A stretch of 64,000 nucleotides of DNA from Cloeon dipterum (GCF_949628265.1 NC_088786.1:39515681-39579680); one strand, 5' to 3'; positions 11,732-22,636 are shown, numbered from the stretch's first letter. Translations and numbers: made by a program. The notes: generated by a model from the sequence alone, not told the origin.

Positions 11732-12484
11732 ATAAAATGAATACCGGGCATGAAAAAGAGTTGCGTATTAATTTAAAGAAACTACCAGAAATGTATTCAT
11801 TTTACGATAATTTTTCTTTTTTTTAAACACGAAATTTGTGCAAAATTTCTTTTAAATTAATATCGAATCTAACAATTAGGAACAATGGATTTTCCAGGTT
11901 ACCGTTTAAATTGAGAAAAATCAGCAAAGAATCATGTTTGCTACTTAAGTACAATTTATTTATAACGAATTTTCCTCAAATTTTTACACTGCATGAAGGA
12001 TCGCTGAGATGAGTAATCAAATAAATCGAACATTCTTTTATTTTTTTCCTGGAAATTTGTCAACATCTTCAATTTAACTGTTCTGTTGCGGTCCACGCGG
12101 TCCTGATTACAATTTTGCATAATTTTAAGACACCGGGAACGTAACCGATTTCCGAGTGCCAGTGAAGTCCAGCAATTGTAATTTGCTTTCCGGTTTGCTA
12201 GAAATCAAAATTGCGTCAGGTGCAATTATTTTAATTGCTATTTGCTCGGTCAGGTTAATGTCATCTTCCCAAATTTATTTCAAAGACAATAATTAAAGGT
12301 ATATCTTTAAAAAAAACGGCTGTTTCCCAGGAGACAAGTATTTTTAAAAACATCTGTTCTAATCCGTATAAAGTTTTACCTTGGTAAATGAAAATTTCCG
12401 TAATGGAGAGCCAGTTTGTGATTTATTTCTATAGAAATTTAACTTATTAAATTTCCATCCGAGTCAAACAGTTCGGAGATCTAA
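11732..12484. other. 3' flank of ZNF1, no gene
   Basis: AATAAA overlaps the final codon region (11730-11735). The rest is AT-rich and is homologous over most of its length to the 3' flank of ZNF2 (17386-18185). The homology stops at GATCTAATAC, exactly where the bZIP block begins. Confidence 0.6.
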
Positions 12485-13108
12485 TACGACTTCTTATCTT
12501 TTGCATCCTCATCATTTCCAACTACAATACACTTGGATTGACAGTTCTCTATAGATTTTGAATAATATATATTTGCATGTACTTTAAGTATTTTTTTGTT
12601 CATCCATTCCCATGTCTTCAACGTCCCAAAATAGATAATATTAAGCCAAGCCCGCGGCCACCACCTTTGAAGGTCCTCATAATTATTGCTTCTCCTTCGC
12701 AGTTTTCCTTTTTACTTATATTTTTCCTCTTTTTTTCAGGGGTATAGCTTGTTGGAATAAAAGCATCTAGTTGTATTTTGTTTCAAAATATTTTTGTTTA
12801 CATTTCACACAAAGGTTAACACTCACCATGTCTATGTATATACATTAATAAGAATAATAATATTAGCACAGGAATCGAAAAGAAATAAATTAGACGGTAA
12901 ACCAGCATTAGCAAAAGTCGCGCGGCTACAGAGAATTCATCGTAAAAAGGTCTGTTGCGAGAAGCGCCAATCCACCGACATTTGCTAATTTTCTTTACAA
13001 AATTTTATTGTTTCCTTATATGTTGTACTCTGGAGTCAACAAAATATCATTCCGGGCGAGCGAGCGAGCGAGCGAAAGCCGCACGATTTAATATAGAATC
13101 CTGAGCCG
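12485..13108. other. 3' side of bZIP copy a
   Basis: Nearly identical to 33237-33849. It contains, on the - strand, a polyadenylation signal (TTTATT on + at 13004-13009) suited to the bZIP transcript. A GCGA tetranucleotide run at about 13055-13075 is present here and collapsed in copy b, where GGGTGAAAG stands instead. Confidence 0.55.
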
Positions 13109-13840
13109 TTAATTGGGAGCTGCGTCCGAGCCGTGGCCCAAGTGCTGCTGTTGACGAAGCATCAGTAGCTCATTTTCGAGGTCACGCTGCATGTGCTCGG
13201 GCAGCGAGCCGGCGTTGTTGCCTAACATTGATTTCAGCAGGCTCAGTTGCTCAGTGAGGGATTCGACATTTTTCTCCAGTTCCATGTTCTCATTCGCGAG
13301 GTTTGCTACCGTTTGCGAGATCTCCCTGGAGCGCAGCTTTTCCTTTTCCCGCCACTTTCGCACGGCGATGTTATTCTTCAAACGAAGCTTCTGGTACTCT
13401 TTGCTCGACTTGTCCATTGTTTTGCCGGTGCCGTTTCGGGTGGCCCTCTGCGAGAAGCCGCCCGCACCCTTGAGCGCCGAAAGGTGCCTGTGTGACCCGT
13501 TGCCGCTCGTCAGCGTTCTGAAAACCGGTCCGTTCGAGTTAGTGCCGATAGTGCCGCTGCTGTAAAAGCCAGGGCCCGTCGGCGAGGCGTACGGCACGGC
13601 GCCGACTGGACACTGCTGCAAGTCATTGATGGCGGGCACGTTGCTCGCCTCGTTGCCGTACGAGGCCCCCGAGTGCACGGGCGAGTGGTTCAGGTTGGCC
13701 GTGTTCGTTTTGCTCAGGTGCGGCGAGCCCATCTGATTCGACAGAATGTCCGAAAAGGTGTTGTCGAGGTCTTGCAAGTCCTCCATCAGCCGCTGCAGCT
13801 CGAGCGACACGTCCTGAGGATCAATCTCAGCAAACTCCAT
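13109..13840 (-). CDS. C/EBP-like bZIP transcription factor, copy a
   Basis: A single-exon frame of 243 aa from the ATG at 13840 (MEFAEIDPQDVSLELQRLME). The frame is open further upstream to 13912, but the ATG chosen matches the Met region of copy b and begins an acidic, leucine-containing N-terminus typical of activation segments. The middle is rich in Ser, Gly, Asn and Pro. The C-terminal third holds the basic region KLRLKNNIAVRKWREKEKLR, followed by a leucine zipper (heptads LANEN, LEKNVESL, LTEQLSLL). NNIAVRK-x-R-x-K is a C/EBP-family signature; the zipper is closer to C/EBP gamma than to the others, by inspection. Known family role: nuclear, dimeric, sequence-specific regulator. Oddity: Trp occupies the position that is normally Ser or Cys in the DNA-contact motif. 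No introns, so a retrocopy origin is possible; C/EBP genes are also often intronless. Confidence 0.8.
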   Translation of the reverse strand: MEFAEIDPQDVSLELQRLMEDLQDLDNTFSDILSNQMGSPHLSKTNTANLNHSPVHSGASYGNEASNVPAINDLQQCPVGAVPYASPTGPGFYSSGTIGTNSNGPVFRTLTSGNGSHRHLSALKGAGGFSQRATRNGTGKTMDKSSKEYQKLRLKNNIAVRKWREKEKLRSREISQTVANLANENMELEKNVESLTEQLSLLKSMLGNNAGSLPEHMQRDLENELLMLRQQQHLGHGSDAAPN

Positions 13841-15240
13841 GATAAACGCAGGCGAAACGAGTGCACGATGAACTTCAACAAAGGTCCAGTCTGCTGCGCG
13901 CACACGAGACAACGAACTATTCCTTAAACTGACAGAAGTGAAATGAGCAAGTAAGAATGCCGATCCTACGCTTTTCGTGCCCTCCCACCCCCCGGCACTA
14001 ATCGCACCACGCCAACGAATGCATGCACCACCATCCCCACCATCTACATATAGCGTTTAAACCAAGAACTTTCTTTTCTTGGTAAAAACATTACGTAAGT
14101 TATATAAATCATCCCTTGTCAAATAAATTGATCTCCAGGTAAGAAAATGACAAGTTTGATTGATGAGATGTGCTTCAAACAAAAGGAAAGTTGAAGGTCG
14201 CTACACAAAAGAGCGCAAGAAACGGGAAAAAGAAAATATAATACATCGAAGTCACGTAATAGGACTCGCGCGCAGGCAAGCAACACCTCTGCTTATCCAG
14301 TTCTCCGCAGGCTTTCAAACCAATTTTCCCACAACAATATTTGTGTCACTTGCAGCCCACTGTCTCTCGTTGGAGGTATTCGAGTGAGTGTTTCCCGGCT
14401 GGCAAAATGTGGTGAAATATAATGATCGACACGAACTATTATTGAAATAGCTTCAGTGAAATTTACTCTGAACACCGCGGGGTAGATCAAAATGATTAAT
14501 ACACCACATGTTGGGCCTTTTGTAAGTATGCTACTGTAAAAATTAGCTGTTTGTTCTATTATTTAAAAAGCAGGAATTAAAAAGATTAGTTTAATTTTAG
14601 CTGACTTCTGAAAAAATAGCTCAATTTTTGGCCTAGCCACGTTTTGCGAGTACATAGTGCGCAATTTGGTGTCGAGAGCAGGCCCGGACCTGGCGAAACC
14701 CCGGCTGGCCGACCAGAATGCCCAATAATGCCAAGACTTGACTGTCAAGGTGTCAAGCGGCCCGCGTTTGAGGCTGTCGCGGCCCATATTTAATTAAGTG
14801 GCTTTTCTGTGTTGAGACTGGGGCTGGAGGTAACACAGGCTCTTTTAATTCAATTCTTTGTTTTGGCTAAAATTATTCCATAATCAATGGAAAAAAATCG
14901 TAAAAATAAAGTTTATACTTTCGTTATGCTTGTTGCATTTCCACCGCCGGCCCACCGCTTTTTGGCCGTTCGGCCCGCTCCTCATTAAATTCATAATATT
15001 TGTAATATTTTTGTTGAGGAATGAATAAAAAGGAAAAACCAATGCATCATAACCTGCATTTCTCCATATTTCCATACTGGAAAAGAAATGAAACTGAGAA
15101 CTTGATCAAGTGCTATATGTATGTACCATTTTGCCGGTGTTACATTAGAGCGCATTCATTATGTCCCGACTCCTGACGCGTAAAAAGAACCACAAATGAT
15201 GAGATAATTCTTTAAAATTATCTGGATTTCGCGCCAGTCA
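13841..15240. other. bZIP upstream region, shared with copy b
   Basis: The 5' untranslated region and promoter of the - strand bZIP gene should lie in 13841-14400. GC-rich, Pol II-promoter-like sequence occurs at 13960-14040 and 14255-14400. From 14500 to 15240 there is AT-rich sequence with a GC-rich island at 14670-14790. The whole stretch matches 34570-35990 closely. No further gene is supported; short frames in it are not conserved between the copies. Confidence 0.5.
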
Positions 15241-15655
15241 AAACGCATTGAACGCTGATTGGTTGCCTCCAAAAGCATAACAGAGGAAAGATGAGGAGTT
15301 AATAGCGCATAACTCGAATTTTTAAGTTTTTAAGTAGAAATCTAAATTTAATTTAGATAATTATCAATAAAAAGAGCAAAGTAATAAAAAAGTAAAAAAA
15401 CAAATATTAAAAACGTGAAAAAAAACATATAATAGCCAAAATTTTAATTCTCCTTGTCGCACACACCACTGCGAACGTGGCCGGAGTAACGGAGGACAGG
15501 TGTTGCTTGTAAACACAAAAACACATATCATGGCTTCTCAGGAAGATGCAAGCAGCAAAAGTTCCGCGTGAAGAAATTCGCTTGTTTTTGCTGAGCCGAC
15601 CCAATCAGGAACTGGGCATAGAAATTTAACGGTTAAAACCTTTTTGGGAGAAGCC
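15241..15655 (+). promoter_or_regulatory. 5' region of ZNF2
   Basis: Contains TTCTCCTTGTCGCACAC (15448-15464) and the CCAAT box GACCCAATCAGGAAC (15599-15613), as in the sister genes. The family splice-donor motif is mutated here (ACAGAG|GAAAGA instead of GTAAGA at about 15280), so the 5' untranslated region of this gene is probably organised differently from ZNF4, ZNF6 and ZNF7. Confidence 0.45.
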
Positions 15656-17385
15656 ATGGAGAGAAATTCCAGAACCAGAAGCTTGAGAAGTCGAGAGATG
15701 CAGCCGCCAAGAGTCGGAGAAGCAAAACCTGCCATTCAAAAGCCGCTGTGCAGACTGTGCGAGTGTCCGACGTCGGACGGCCACGTCCTCGCGTCGCAGG
15801 TGGACAGGTTCAAGCTGAGGAAATGGGCCATGGAGGTCATGAACCTGACGGAAGAAGACGAAAACCTGCCGGACGTGGTCGAAGAAGACGCTTTGATCTG
15901 TTATTTTTGCATCTGGCAGGCAGAGTGAGTTTTTAGACTAGCTTAAAATTTTTATTTTGCCATTGACACTTGTTTTTTAGGTTTGGGGACGAGTCTGGAG
16001 ACGAGGCTGTCGCTTGGTGGCCGATAAACCTTGATTTGGAAGAAAACGCAAAGGTGCTGCGGGAGAATTATTCAGGTACTTTTGGAATTTTTCATAAAAA
16101 CATTCATCAGAGTTATATCTATTGCTTAAATTTGACAGTTGGAGAAGTTGAACAGTGTTGGGTGCAGTTGGAGGAGGTTGATCTGGCCAAATACGAAAAA
16201 GAAATTCCTAAAAAGAGGAAATGTGGCAGTGAGGTGTGTCTTTACTGTGGCAAGAGATACGACTATCTGATGGATCACGTCAAATACATGCACAAAGAAG
16301 CCATCAAATGCGGAATTCGGGGCTGCACAACTTACTTTCACAACGAGGAGGAAAAAGAGCAGCACATGCAGAAGGATTTACACGTAAAACGTGAAAAACC
16401 ACGGGAAAGCAAGAATTTTTGGTGCAAATTTTGTGAAAATGGAAAATTGTATTCCTCACTCAAGACGTGGAGAGTACACATGATTCGCATCCATCCTGAA
16501 CTGGTGGCGTGCTCGCGTTCAGGCTGCAAAGAGTATTTCAAATCGAAGCCTGAAATGATTCTCCATATCAACTCGTTTCACAAACAAGGCACAAATCAAG
16601 ATCTTTTCCACTGCAATCATTGCGAGTATTTCACCACATTTAAGAGTGATTTGAGAAAACATGAAGAGGCGAAGCACAAGCCAAAGGTCATCAAATGCGA
16701 CCATTGCGACGCTAAATTCGGCTCAAAGAGAACAGCGAATAGGCACTTCAAAAGATCTCATAGATTCGACAAGTGCAAATCTTGTGGCCAGGACGTGGCT
16801 CTCGCATACAAGGCAGTCCACAGAAGGACATCGATTTGTTCCAAATGCAAACTGAAATTCAAGTGCTCTGGTTTGTATCAACTGCACAAGAAGAGCTGCA
16901 AACAAGCCCCCTATAGTTGCAAAGAGTGTGGAGAATCGTTCAACGTGTGTTTGAAGTTGAATCGACACGTGAGAAAATTTCACCCCAAAACCCCAAATAT
17001 TCGCTGCGACCATTGCGACTACTCCACATTTGAAAAGAGACGCATGATGGGGCACATGCAATACAGACATTTACCAAAGACAATTAAGTGTGGAGAGTGC
17101 AATAAATTGTTTGGCTCTCAATCTATTCTCAAGCATCACAAATACAGGCTTCACAAATACGTTCGTTGCGCAGAATGTGCCCAGGAGAGGAGCCGTCATA
17201 ACATGCATGAACATGGGACCATCAAGACGTGCCGCCGCTGCGAGTGCGTATTCAAGTGCAGTGGACTTCTTAAGACGCATGTCTGTCTGCAGGGTTATAA
17301 TTTCTATTGTGACAAATGCCCGAAAATTTGTAGGGAAAAGAGAAGTTTGTATTCTCATATTGTCAAGAAGCACATTGATGTATAA
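15656..17385 (+). CDS. ZNF2: ZAD-like / multi-C2H2 zinc-finger protein, intact
   Basis: Exons 15656-15924, 15981-16075, 16139-17385; 1,611 nt, 536 aa. Cys32/Cys35 and Cys82/Cys85 form a four-Cys ZAD-like domain, in known families a dimerisation module at the N-terminus of insect zinc-finger regulators. Exon 2 encodes an acidic segment (FGDESGDEAVAWW). About twelve to fourteen fingers follow from residue 155 to the C-terminus; most are C2H2, and two composite units end in Cys (LYQLHKKSC and LLKTHVC). A block of about five fingers is repeated internally. The start is the first in-frame ATG; the next (Met15) is the start used by ZNF3. Nuclear DNA-binding is inferred from the family; the target is unknown. 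This is the cleanest complete family member and the reference for the broken ones. AATAAA overlaps the stop (17385-17390). Confidence 0.85.
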
Positions 17386-18185
17386 ATAAAATGAATACCG
17401 GGCCGTAAATCTGAAAAAGAGTTACGTATTTATTTAAAGAAACTACCAGAAGATAGTCCCTTTTACGGTTATTTTTCATTCTTTTTTTTCTTTTTAAAAA
17501 GTGTGATACTGAACTATTTCGAATATAATATATTTCAAATTACAATAATCTTGGATAGCTTAACACACGAAATTTGTGCAAAATTTCTTTTAAATTAATA
17601 TCGAATCTAACAATAAGGTACAAGGGAATTTCCAGGTTACCGTTTAAATTGTTGAGAAAAATCGGCAAAAAATCATGTTTGCTACAAAAGTACGATCGCT
17701 GAGATGAGGAATCAAATAAATCGAACATTCTTTATTTTTTTCCTGGAAATTTGTCAACCTCTTCAATTTAACTGTTCTGTTGCAGTCCACGGTCCTGATT
17801 ACAATTTTGCATAATTTTAAGACACCGGGAACGTGGGCGATTTCCACGTGCCAGTGAGGTCCAGCAATTGTAATTTGCTTTCCGGTTTGCTAGAAATCAA
17901 AATTGCGTCAGGTGCAATTATTATTTTAATTGCTATTTGCTCGGCCAGGTTGTCATTTTCCCATATTTATTTCAAACACAATAATGAAGGGTATATCTTT
18001 GAAATAAAAAAACGGCTGTTTCCCAGGAGATAAGTATATATTTAAAAACATCTGTTCTAATCCGAATGAAGTTTTATCTAGGTAAATGAAAATTTCCGTA
18101 ATGGAGAGCCAGTTTGTGATTTATTTCTATAGAAAATTAAACTTATTAAATTTCCATCCGAGTCAATCAGTTCGGAGATCTAATA
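17386..18185. other. 3' flank of ZNF2, no gene
   Basis: Homologous to the flank behind ZNF1 (11732-12484), including TAATTTGCTTTCCGGTTTGC at 17870-17889. The homology ends at GATCTAATAC near 18186. AT-rich; no ORF of note. Confidence 0.55.
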
Positions 18186-18551
18186 CTGGCTAGTCAATGT
18201 CAGAGATGGCAAAAAGTGGTAAGTTTAGTGACTCGATGAAATGCTCAAATTGCTCAACGGGCTGGGAGGCTCACCGGTGCCGACTCGCTACTTGCTGGTT
18301 TGCACCTTTCCAGCATGCGTGGTTTGGCTTCACGGGACGAATGTCTAGCGTTTCAATGCAGTCCTCGGTGCGGAGGCAAGTGGCCCTTGAGTGGGCTGGG
18401 TCCCTGAAATGTGCGGCCTGGTGCGCCCGTAATATCCGTTCGCGGTGTTATTGGCACCCGGGAGTTTCAGCATTCTTGCTTAGTGCAGTGCGCGCTCTTC
18501 CCGGTCCTCGGACAGGGCTAAAAAGAGCATACAAAAAAACGAGGAAACCTT
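18186..18551. other. GC-rich insertion of unknown nature
   Basis: About 350 bp with much higher GC than its surroundings (TGGCACCCGGGAG, CAGTCCTCGGTGCGGAGG). A 142-codon frame is open on the + strand, but its composition is not protein-like and no domain is visible. It has no counterpart in the homologous 3' flank of ZNF1. It could be an old element or rRNA/snRNA-derived debris; I could not match it. Confidence 0.35.
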
Positions 18552-18700
18552 TAAAGACTGTCTTTGACGAAGTTTCTGAGCACACCAATCAATTCTTGAG
18601 GGTCGAATTTGGTAAAGTGGATTAGTTTTCGACCAAAAGAGCTAGAAACATTTTTCCCGCCAAAACGCAATATACACGAAAACTGCGCATGCGTCAGATC
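18552..18700. mobile_element. MITE family A, single end
   Basis: AAAGACTGTCTTTGACGAAG and GAGCACACCAATCAATTC reproduce the left terminus of the elements at 1725, 6222 and 7733. It is followed by the family interior (TTCCCGCCAAAACGC and GCGCATGCG). The right terminus was not found, so the copy is truncated. Confidence 0.65.
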
Positions 18701-19956
18701 TTGCACACGCCAGCTGCTAGCGGCTAACACATGACACCTCCCCTCTTCTCGGCCCTACCACCCACCAGCTCAGACAACAGACGATTTCCCGACCTCTGCC
18801 GCACGGCATCACATCGAACAGTGCACGCCGAGCGCTCTTCACCCGGCCGTAAAACGATATATGAAGGTTCCTCTTCTTTATTTCCCTCTAAAATATCCTT
18901 GTGGTCTTTTCGGTGGATAATATTTTTAACACGGTGCTAGATATTGCGTGTTCTTAAAAAATTAATTTAAAGGGGTGTATTGATTTAAATCTCTTTCGGC
19001 GAAACAGTCCAAAACGCCGGCCATAAATGATGTATAGGGGGTTTCTCTCTTTCCTCTGATATCTCTCGGTTTTCCTTATTTCTCAAAGATTATTTTTATT
19101 TCCTAATGTGACAAAGTTACTGATAGTGAGATCAATGTTTTTACTCTTTGGTTTCACCGTAAATTTATTTTTCTAAGTGGAACACACAACATTGGTTGTT
19201 AGTAAATTCTTTACAATTTTCTTGAAATATCTGCTCTAGTGTATTCTTTTCTGAAATATTTCTGCTGCCTCACTCAATAATGGCCATACCTACCATTTTT
19301 CAAACAGAATTTTTATTTATTTCTTTATAGTCTCGAGGTAAAAATATTTTCCTCGTCATGACAGAATGACGCTTTCTCTAGTTGTAAGGATTTCACTCTT
19401 TTCGGCCATTAAAATTTTTCAGCTGTATAACGTTTCAGCTCTCATTCTTTGTAATAGGTTTTTAAAAATTTTAACAGGCAATTCTGCAAATTTTAATATT
19501 AGTTTAGAGTGAGGCAAGTTGAAAGAGCGATACACATAAACGTGTTGCTGATATTTCACAAAATAATGAACCTTCATTTTTTGCGTAGGCCAGTTTTATT
19601 TTGCCTGATACGGCATTAAACGGTCAATTTGCCAATTACCGGGTTAATTTCATGTCAATTGCATTTTATATTTTAAATGATCCCGCCGTACTATTCCAGA
19701 CGCCATATCTGCGCGTCTCCTATTCCCACCCCGTGTTTTGAGCTGAATTCTTGTTTAATTTCTCAAACATCCAGGAAAAGAGTGGATCTGCGCAGGGTGA
19801 ACGCGCGTTGCGTCAGCCAATCAGCGTCAAGGATTTTGAGAGCTGCGTGATCCCTATATTTTTGCTAAATGCTGTATTCGGGCATTGAAAATTAACGGTT
19901 AAAACCTTTGAGATGTGTAGAGAAATTCCAGAATCGGAAGCTTGAGGAGTCGAGAG
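18701..19956. other. Intergenic region before ZNF3
   Basis: AT-rich with no supported gene. The last 350 bp form the ZNF3 5' region, which differs from that of the other family members: the CTTCTCCTTGTCGCACAC motif is absent. A CCAAT box (GTCAGCCAATCAGCG, CCAAT at 19817-19821) and the short stretch GGTTAAAACCTTT before the gene are retained. Confidence 0.4.
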
Positions 19957-21637
19957 ATGCAGCCGCCAAGAGTCGGAGAAGCGAAACATGCCATTCAAAA
20001 GCCGCTGTGCAGACTGTGCGAGTGTCCGACGTCGGACGGCCACGTCCTCGCGTCGCAGGTGGACAGGTTCAAGCTGAGGAAATGGGCCATGAAGATCATG
20101 AACCTGACGGGAGAAGACGAAAACCTGCCGGAGGTGGTCGAAGAAGACGCTTTGATCTGCTACTTTTGCATCTGGCAGGCAGAGTGAGTTTTTCAAGATG
20201 ATATAATTACAGCTATTTAATTGTTGCGCGTGTCTTAGGTTTGGGGAAGAGTCTGGAGACGAGGCTGTGGCTTGGTGGCCGAAAAACCTTGATTTGGAAG
20301 AAAACGCAAAGGTGCTGCGGGAGAATTATTCAGGTACTTTGGAAATTTTTAAAAATAATAAACATAGTAGTTTCCATTGTTACAAATTTACAGTTGGAGA
20401 TGTAGAGCAGTGTTGGGTGCAGTTGGAGGAGATTGATCTTGCCAAATACGAGAAGAAAATCCCTAAGAGGAAAAACGGCAGTGAGGTGTGTCTTTACTGT
20501 GGCAAGAGATACGATCATCTGATGCATCACGTCAAATACATGCACAAAGAAGCCATCAAATGCGGAATTCGGGGCTGCACGACTTACTTTCACACCGAGG
20601 AGGAAAAAGAGCAGCACATGCAGCAGGATTTTCACGAGAAAGGTGGCAAACCAGGGGAAAGCAGCAAAATGAGTTGCAATTTTTGTGAAATCGGCAAATT
20701 GTATTTTTCGCTAAAATCGTGGAAGCAGCACATGAAACGCGAGCATTCAGAACTGGTGGCGTGCTCGCGTGTAGGCTGCAACGAGTACTTCAAATCCAAG
20801 TCTGAAATGATTCTCCATATCAACTCGTGGCACAAACGTGGCATAAAGAAAAATCTTTTGCAGTGCGAGCATTGCGAGTATTTTACCACTGAGAAGTCCA
20901 AGTTGAGGCTACACCAACAGTCGAAGCACTTCCCAAAGATGTTCAAATGCGACAGTTGCGACGCAAGATTTGGCTCGAAACGCCTGGTTAATTCGCACTA
21001 CAAAAAATTTCATACATTCGACAATTGCAAATCTTGTGGCCAGGACGTGGCTCACGGGTACAAGGCAGTCCACAGAAGGCCATCGGTTTGCTCCAGATGC
21101 AAACTCGAATTCAAGTGCTCGGGTTTGTATCAATTGCATATGAAGAGCTGCAAACAAAACCCTAATAGTTGCAAAGAGTGTGGAGAATCGTTCACCTTGA
21201 ATAGAAAGTTGAAACACCACGTGAGAAAATTTCACAGCAAAACCCTGAGTTTCCGCTGCGACCATTGCAACTATTCCACATATGAAAGGAGCCACATGGT
21301 GAGGCACATGCAATACAGACATTTACCAAAGACGGTTAAGTGTGGAGAGTGCGACAAATTGTTTGGCTCTCAATCTATTCTCAAGAATCACAAATACAAG
21401 TTTCACAAATATGTTCGTTGCGCAGAATGTTCCCAGGAGATGAGCCGTCAAGCCATGATTAGACATCGGACCATCAAGACTTGCCGCCGCTGCATGTGCA
21501 AGTTAAATTGCTCAGGACTTCTTGAAAAGCATGTCTGTCCGCAGTGTAATTTTTTCTATTGTGACAAGTGCCCGAAATTTTATTGGAAAAAGAATGAACT
21601 GTACGGTCATATTGTCAAGAAGCACATTGATGTATAA
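19957..21637 (+). CDS. ZNF3: ZAD-like / multi-C2H2 zinc-finger protein, intact
   Basis: Exons 19957-20183, 20239-20333, 20394-21637; 1,566 nt, 521 aa. The ATG at 19957 corresponds to Met15 of ZNF2; the upstream ATG at 19913 is out of frame. The ZAD-like exon is almost identical to its paralogues, with a Gly for Glu change in NLTGEDENLP. In exon 2 the acidic segment reads FGEESGDE. The finger array is complete, with SCKECGESFTLNRKLKHH where ZNF1 and ZNF2 have SFNV. It ends in the finger FYCDKCPKFYWKKNELYGHIVKKH. Its 3' flank (GTACCAAATTAAAACGAATA) is shared with ZNF6 rather than with ZNF2. A DNA-binding nuclear regulator is inferred. There is no full-length counterpart in duplication unit 2. 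Confidence 0.85.
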
Positions 21638-22441
21638 AGGTGTACCAAATTAAAACGAATAGTGGCATTCTCAAAAATTGCTGCCTATTTTAATTTAAAG
21701 AGACCTTGCAGTGTATTTTGCTTTATTTTCTGTTAAAATATTTGTGAAATTTACTTGGTTTTCAACTAAATTCAATGGATTATAAGTTTTTTTATTCAGC
21801 TGTTTTTTCGCACAAAAAACCAGTGGTTTATTTTTGTGCATTGCAACCCTGGAGACGACTCCAATTATGGGTCTTGAGACTCGATTTTGCGACATCAGAG
21901 GTCAAGAGGCATCAGCATGAGCCACACGGAACAGAACTTATAGTTTCCCGAGGCGTCCGTGCGGCGCCCTGCAAACACAATTCGGTACCCTTCCCATTTC
22001 TCTTTTGCTGCTATATAATTAACAGTTGATGGAATATCCCGCATTTGTGCTGTGCGAATCTGTGAATCGCAAATAAAGGACAGCCACTGCACTGTCAACT
22101 CAAACCAAGTTTCCAATTTAAAAGTAAAAAAAAAAATAAGTTTTTTGCTGCCTCCAATAATTTTAAAAACTATTCATGTATAATTTAAACTAAATTGAGT
22201 TTGTATCGCGGAGAGCGCAAACGCAGGCAAGCTGACTTCGCGGGCGGAGCCAGACGGCACAAGTGCGCATGCGTGGTTTGCAGCACTTAAGGAGAAGCAG
22301 CCAGAGTCAGCAAAAGAGGGGAAGAAGTGGGGGGCGAACAAGCTACATTTTCCCCCTCCCCCACTCCTTCCACTTTTGGTGTCTGGCTGCTGCTTCTCCT
22401 ACTCTCACTCTCGTTAGTCTGTAACTGGCAGTGACGGGACG
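21638..22441. other. ZNF3 3' flank and start of the myosin-like block
   Basis: From about 22020 (GATGGAATATCCCGCATTTG) the sequence matches 42894 onward in unit 2. Positions 22287-22405 form a foldback (GGAGAAGCAGCCAGAGTC against TGTCTGGCTGCTGCTTCTCC) just before the ATG at 22442, which could be promoter or 5' untranslated structure. No ORF supported. Confidence 0.45.
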
Positions 22442-22563
22442 ATGTCGTGCGCGGTGCCGGTCTGCAGCCACGCTTCAGGATTGACAGCCAGCGACCACCA
22501 GGCAACTGCAGAGGACCACGGCCACATTCAGGGTGAGTACAATTTCTTTTTTCATTTCTTTCT

Positions 22564-22616
22564 CAGCAGGGTCATGCCCGCCTGTGTTTTTGACGCTTGT
22601 GGGTGTGACCCTGCTG
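22564..22616. repeat. Single 53-bp hairpin unit (founder-like copy of the unit 2 minisatellite)
   Basis: CAGCAGGGTCA at the left is the exact reverse complement of TGACCCTGCTG at the right, with further pairing inside (CCCGC with GTGGG). It lies 31 bp after the GTGAGT donor and is preceded by TTTCTTTCTCAG, a good 3'-splice-site-like sequence. In unit 2 the same spot holds about 145 copies. Confidence 0.85.
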
Positions 22617-22636
22617 TTTCCCAATTCCCAAATTTC

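Noticed and set aside
12794..12988. 64-codon + strand ORF repeated identically at 33551-33745
   Set aside because: The whole surrounding block is nearly identical in both units, so identity of the ORF is not evidence of selection. It is antisense to the bZIP 3' end.
13191..13565. Antisense ORFs over both bZIP genes
   Set aside because: The frame on the other strand encodes an unmistakable bZIP domain; these are shadows.
18197..18625. 142-codon ORF in the GC-rich insert
   Set aside because: GC-rich sequence favours open frames; no domain, no splice context, and the end runs into a MITE.
22287..22405. Foldback before the myosin-like first exon as a separate mobile element
   Set aside because: Arms are short and imperfect, and no end sequence or target duplication could be defined.
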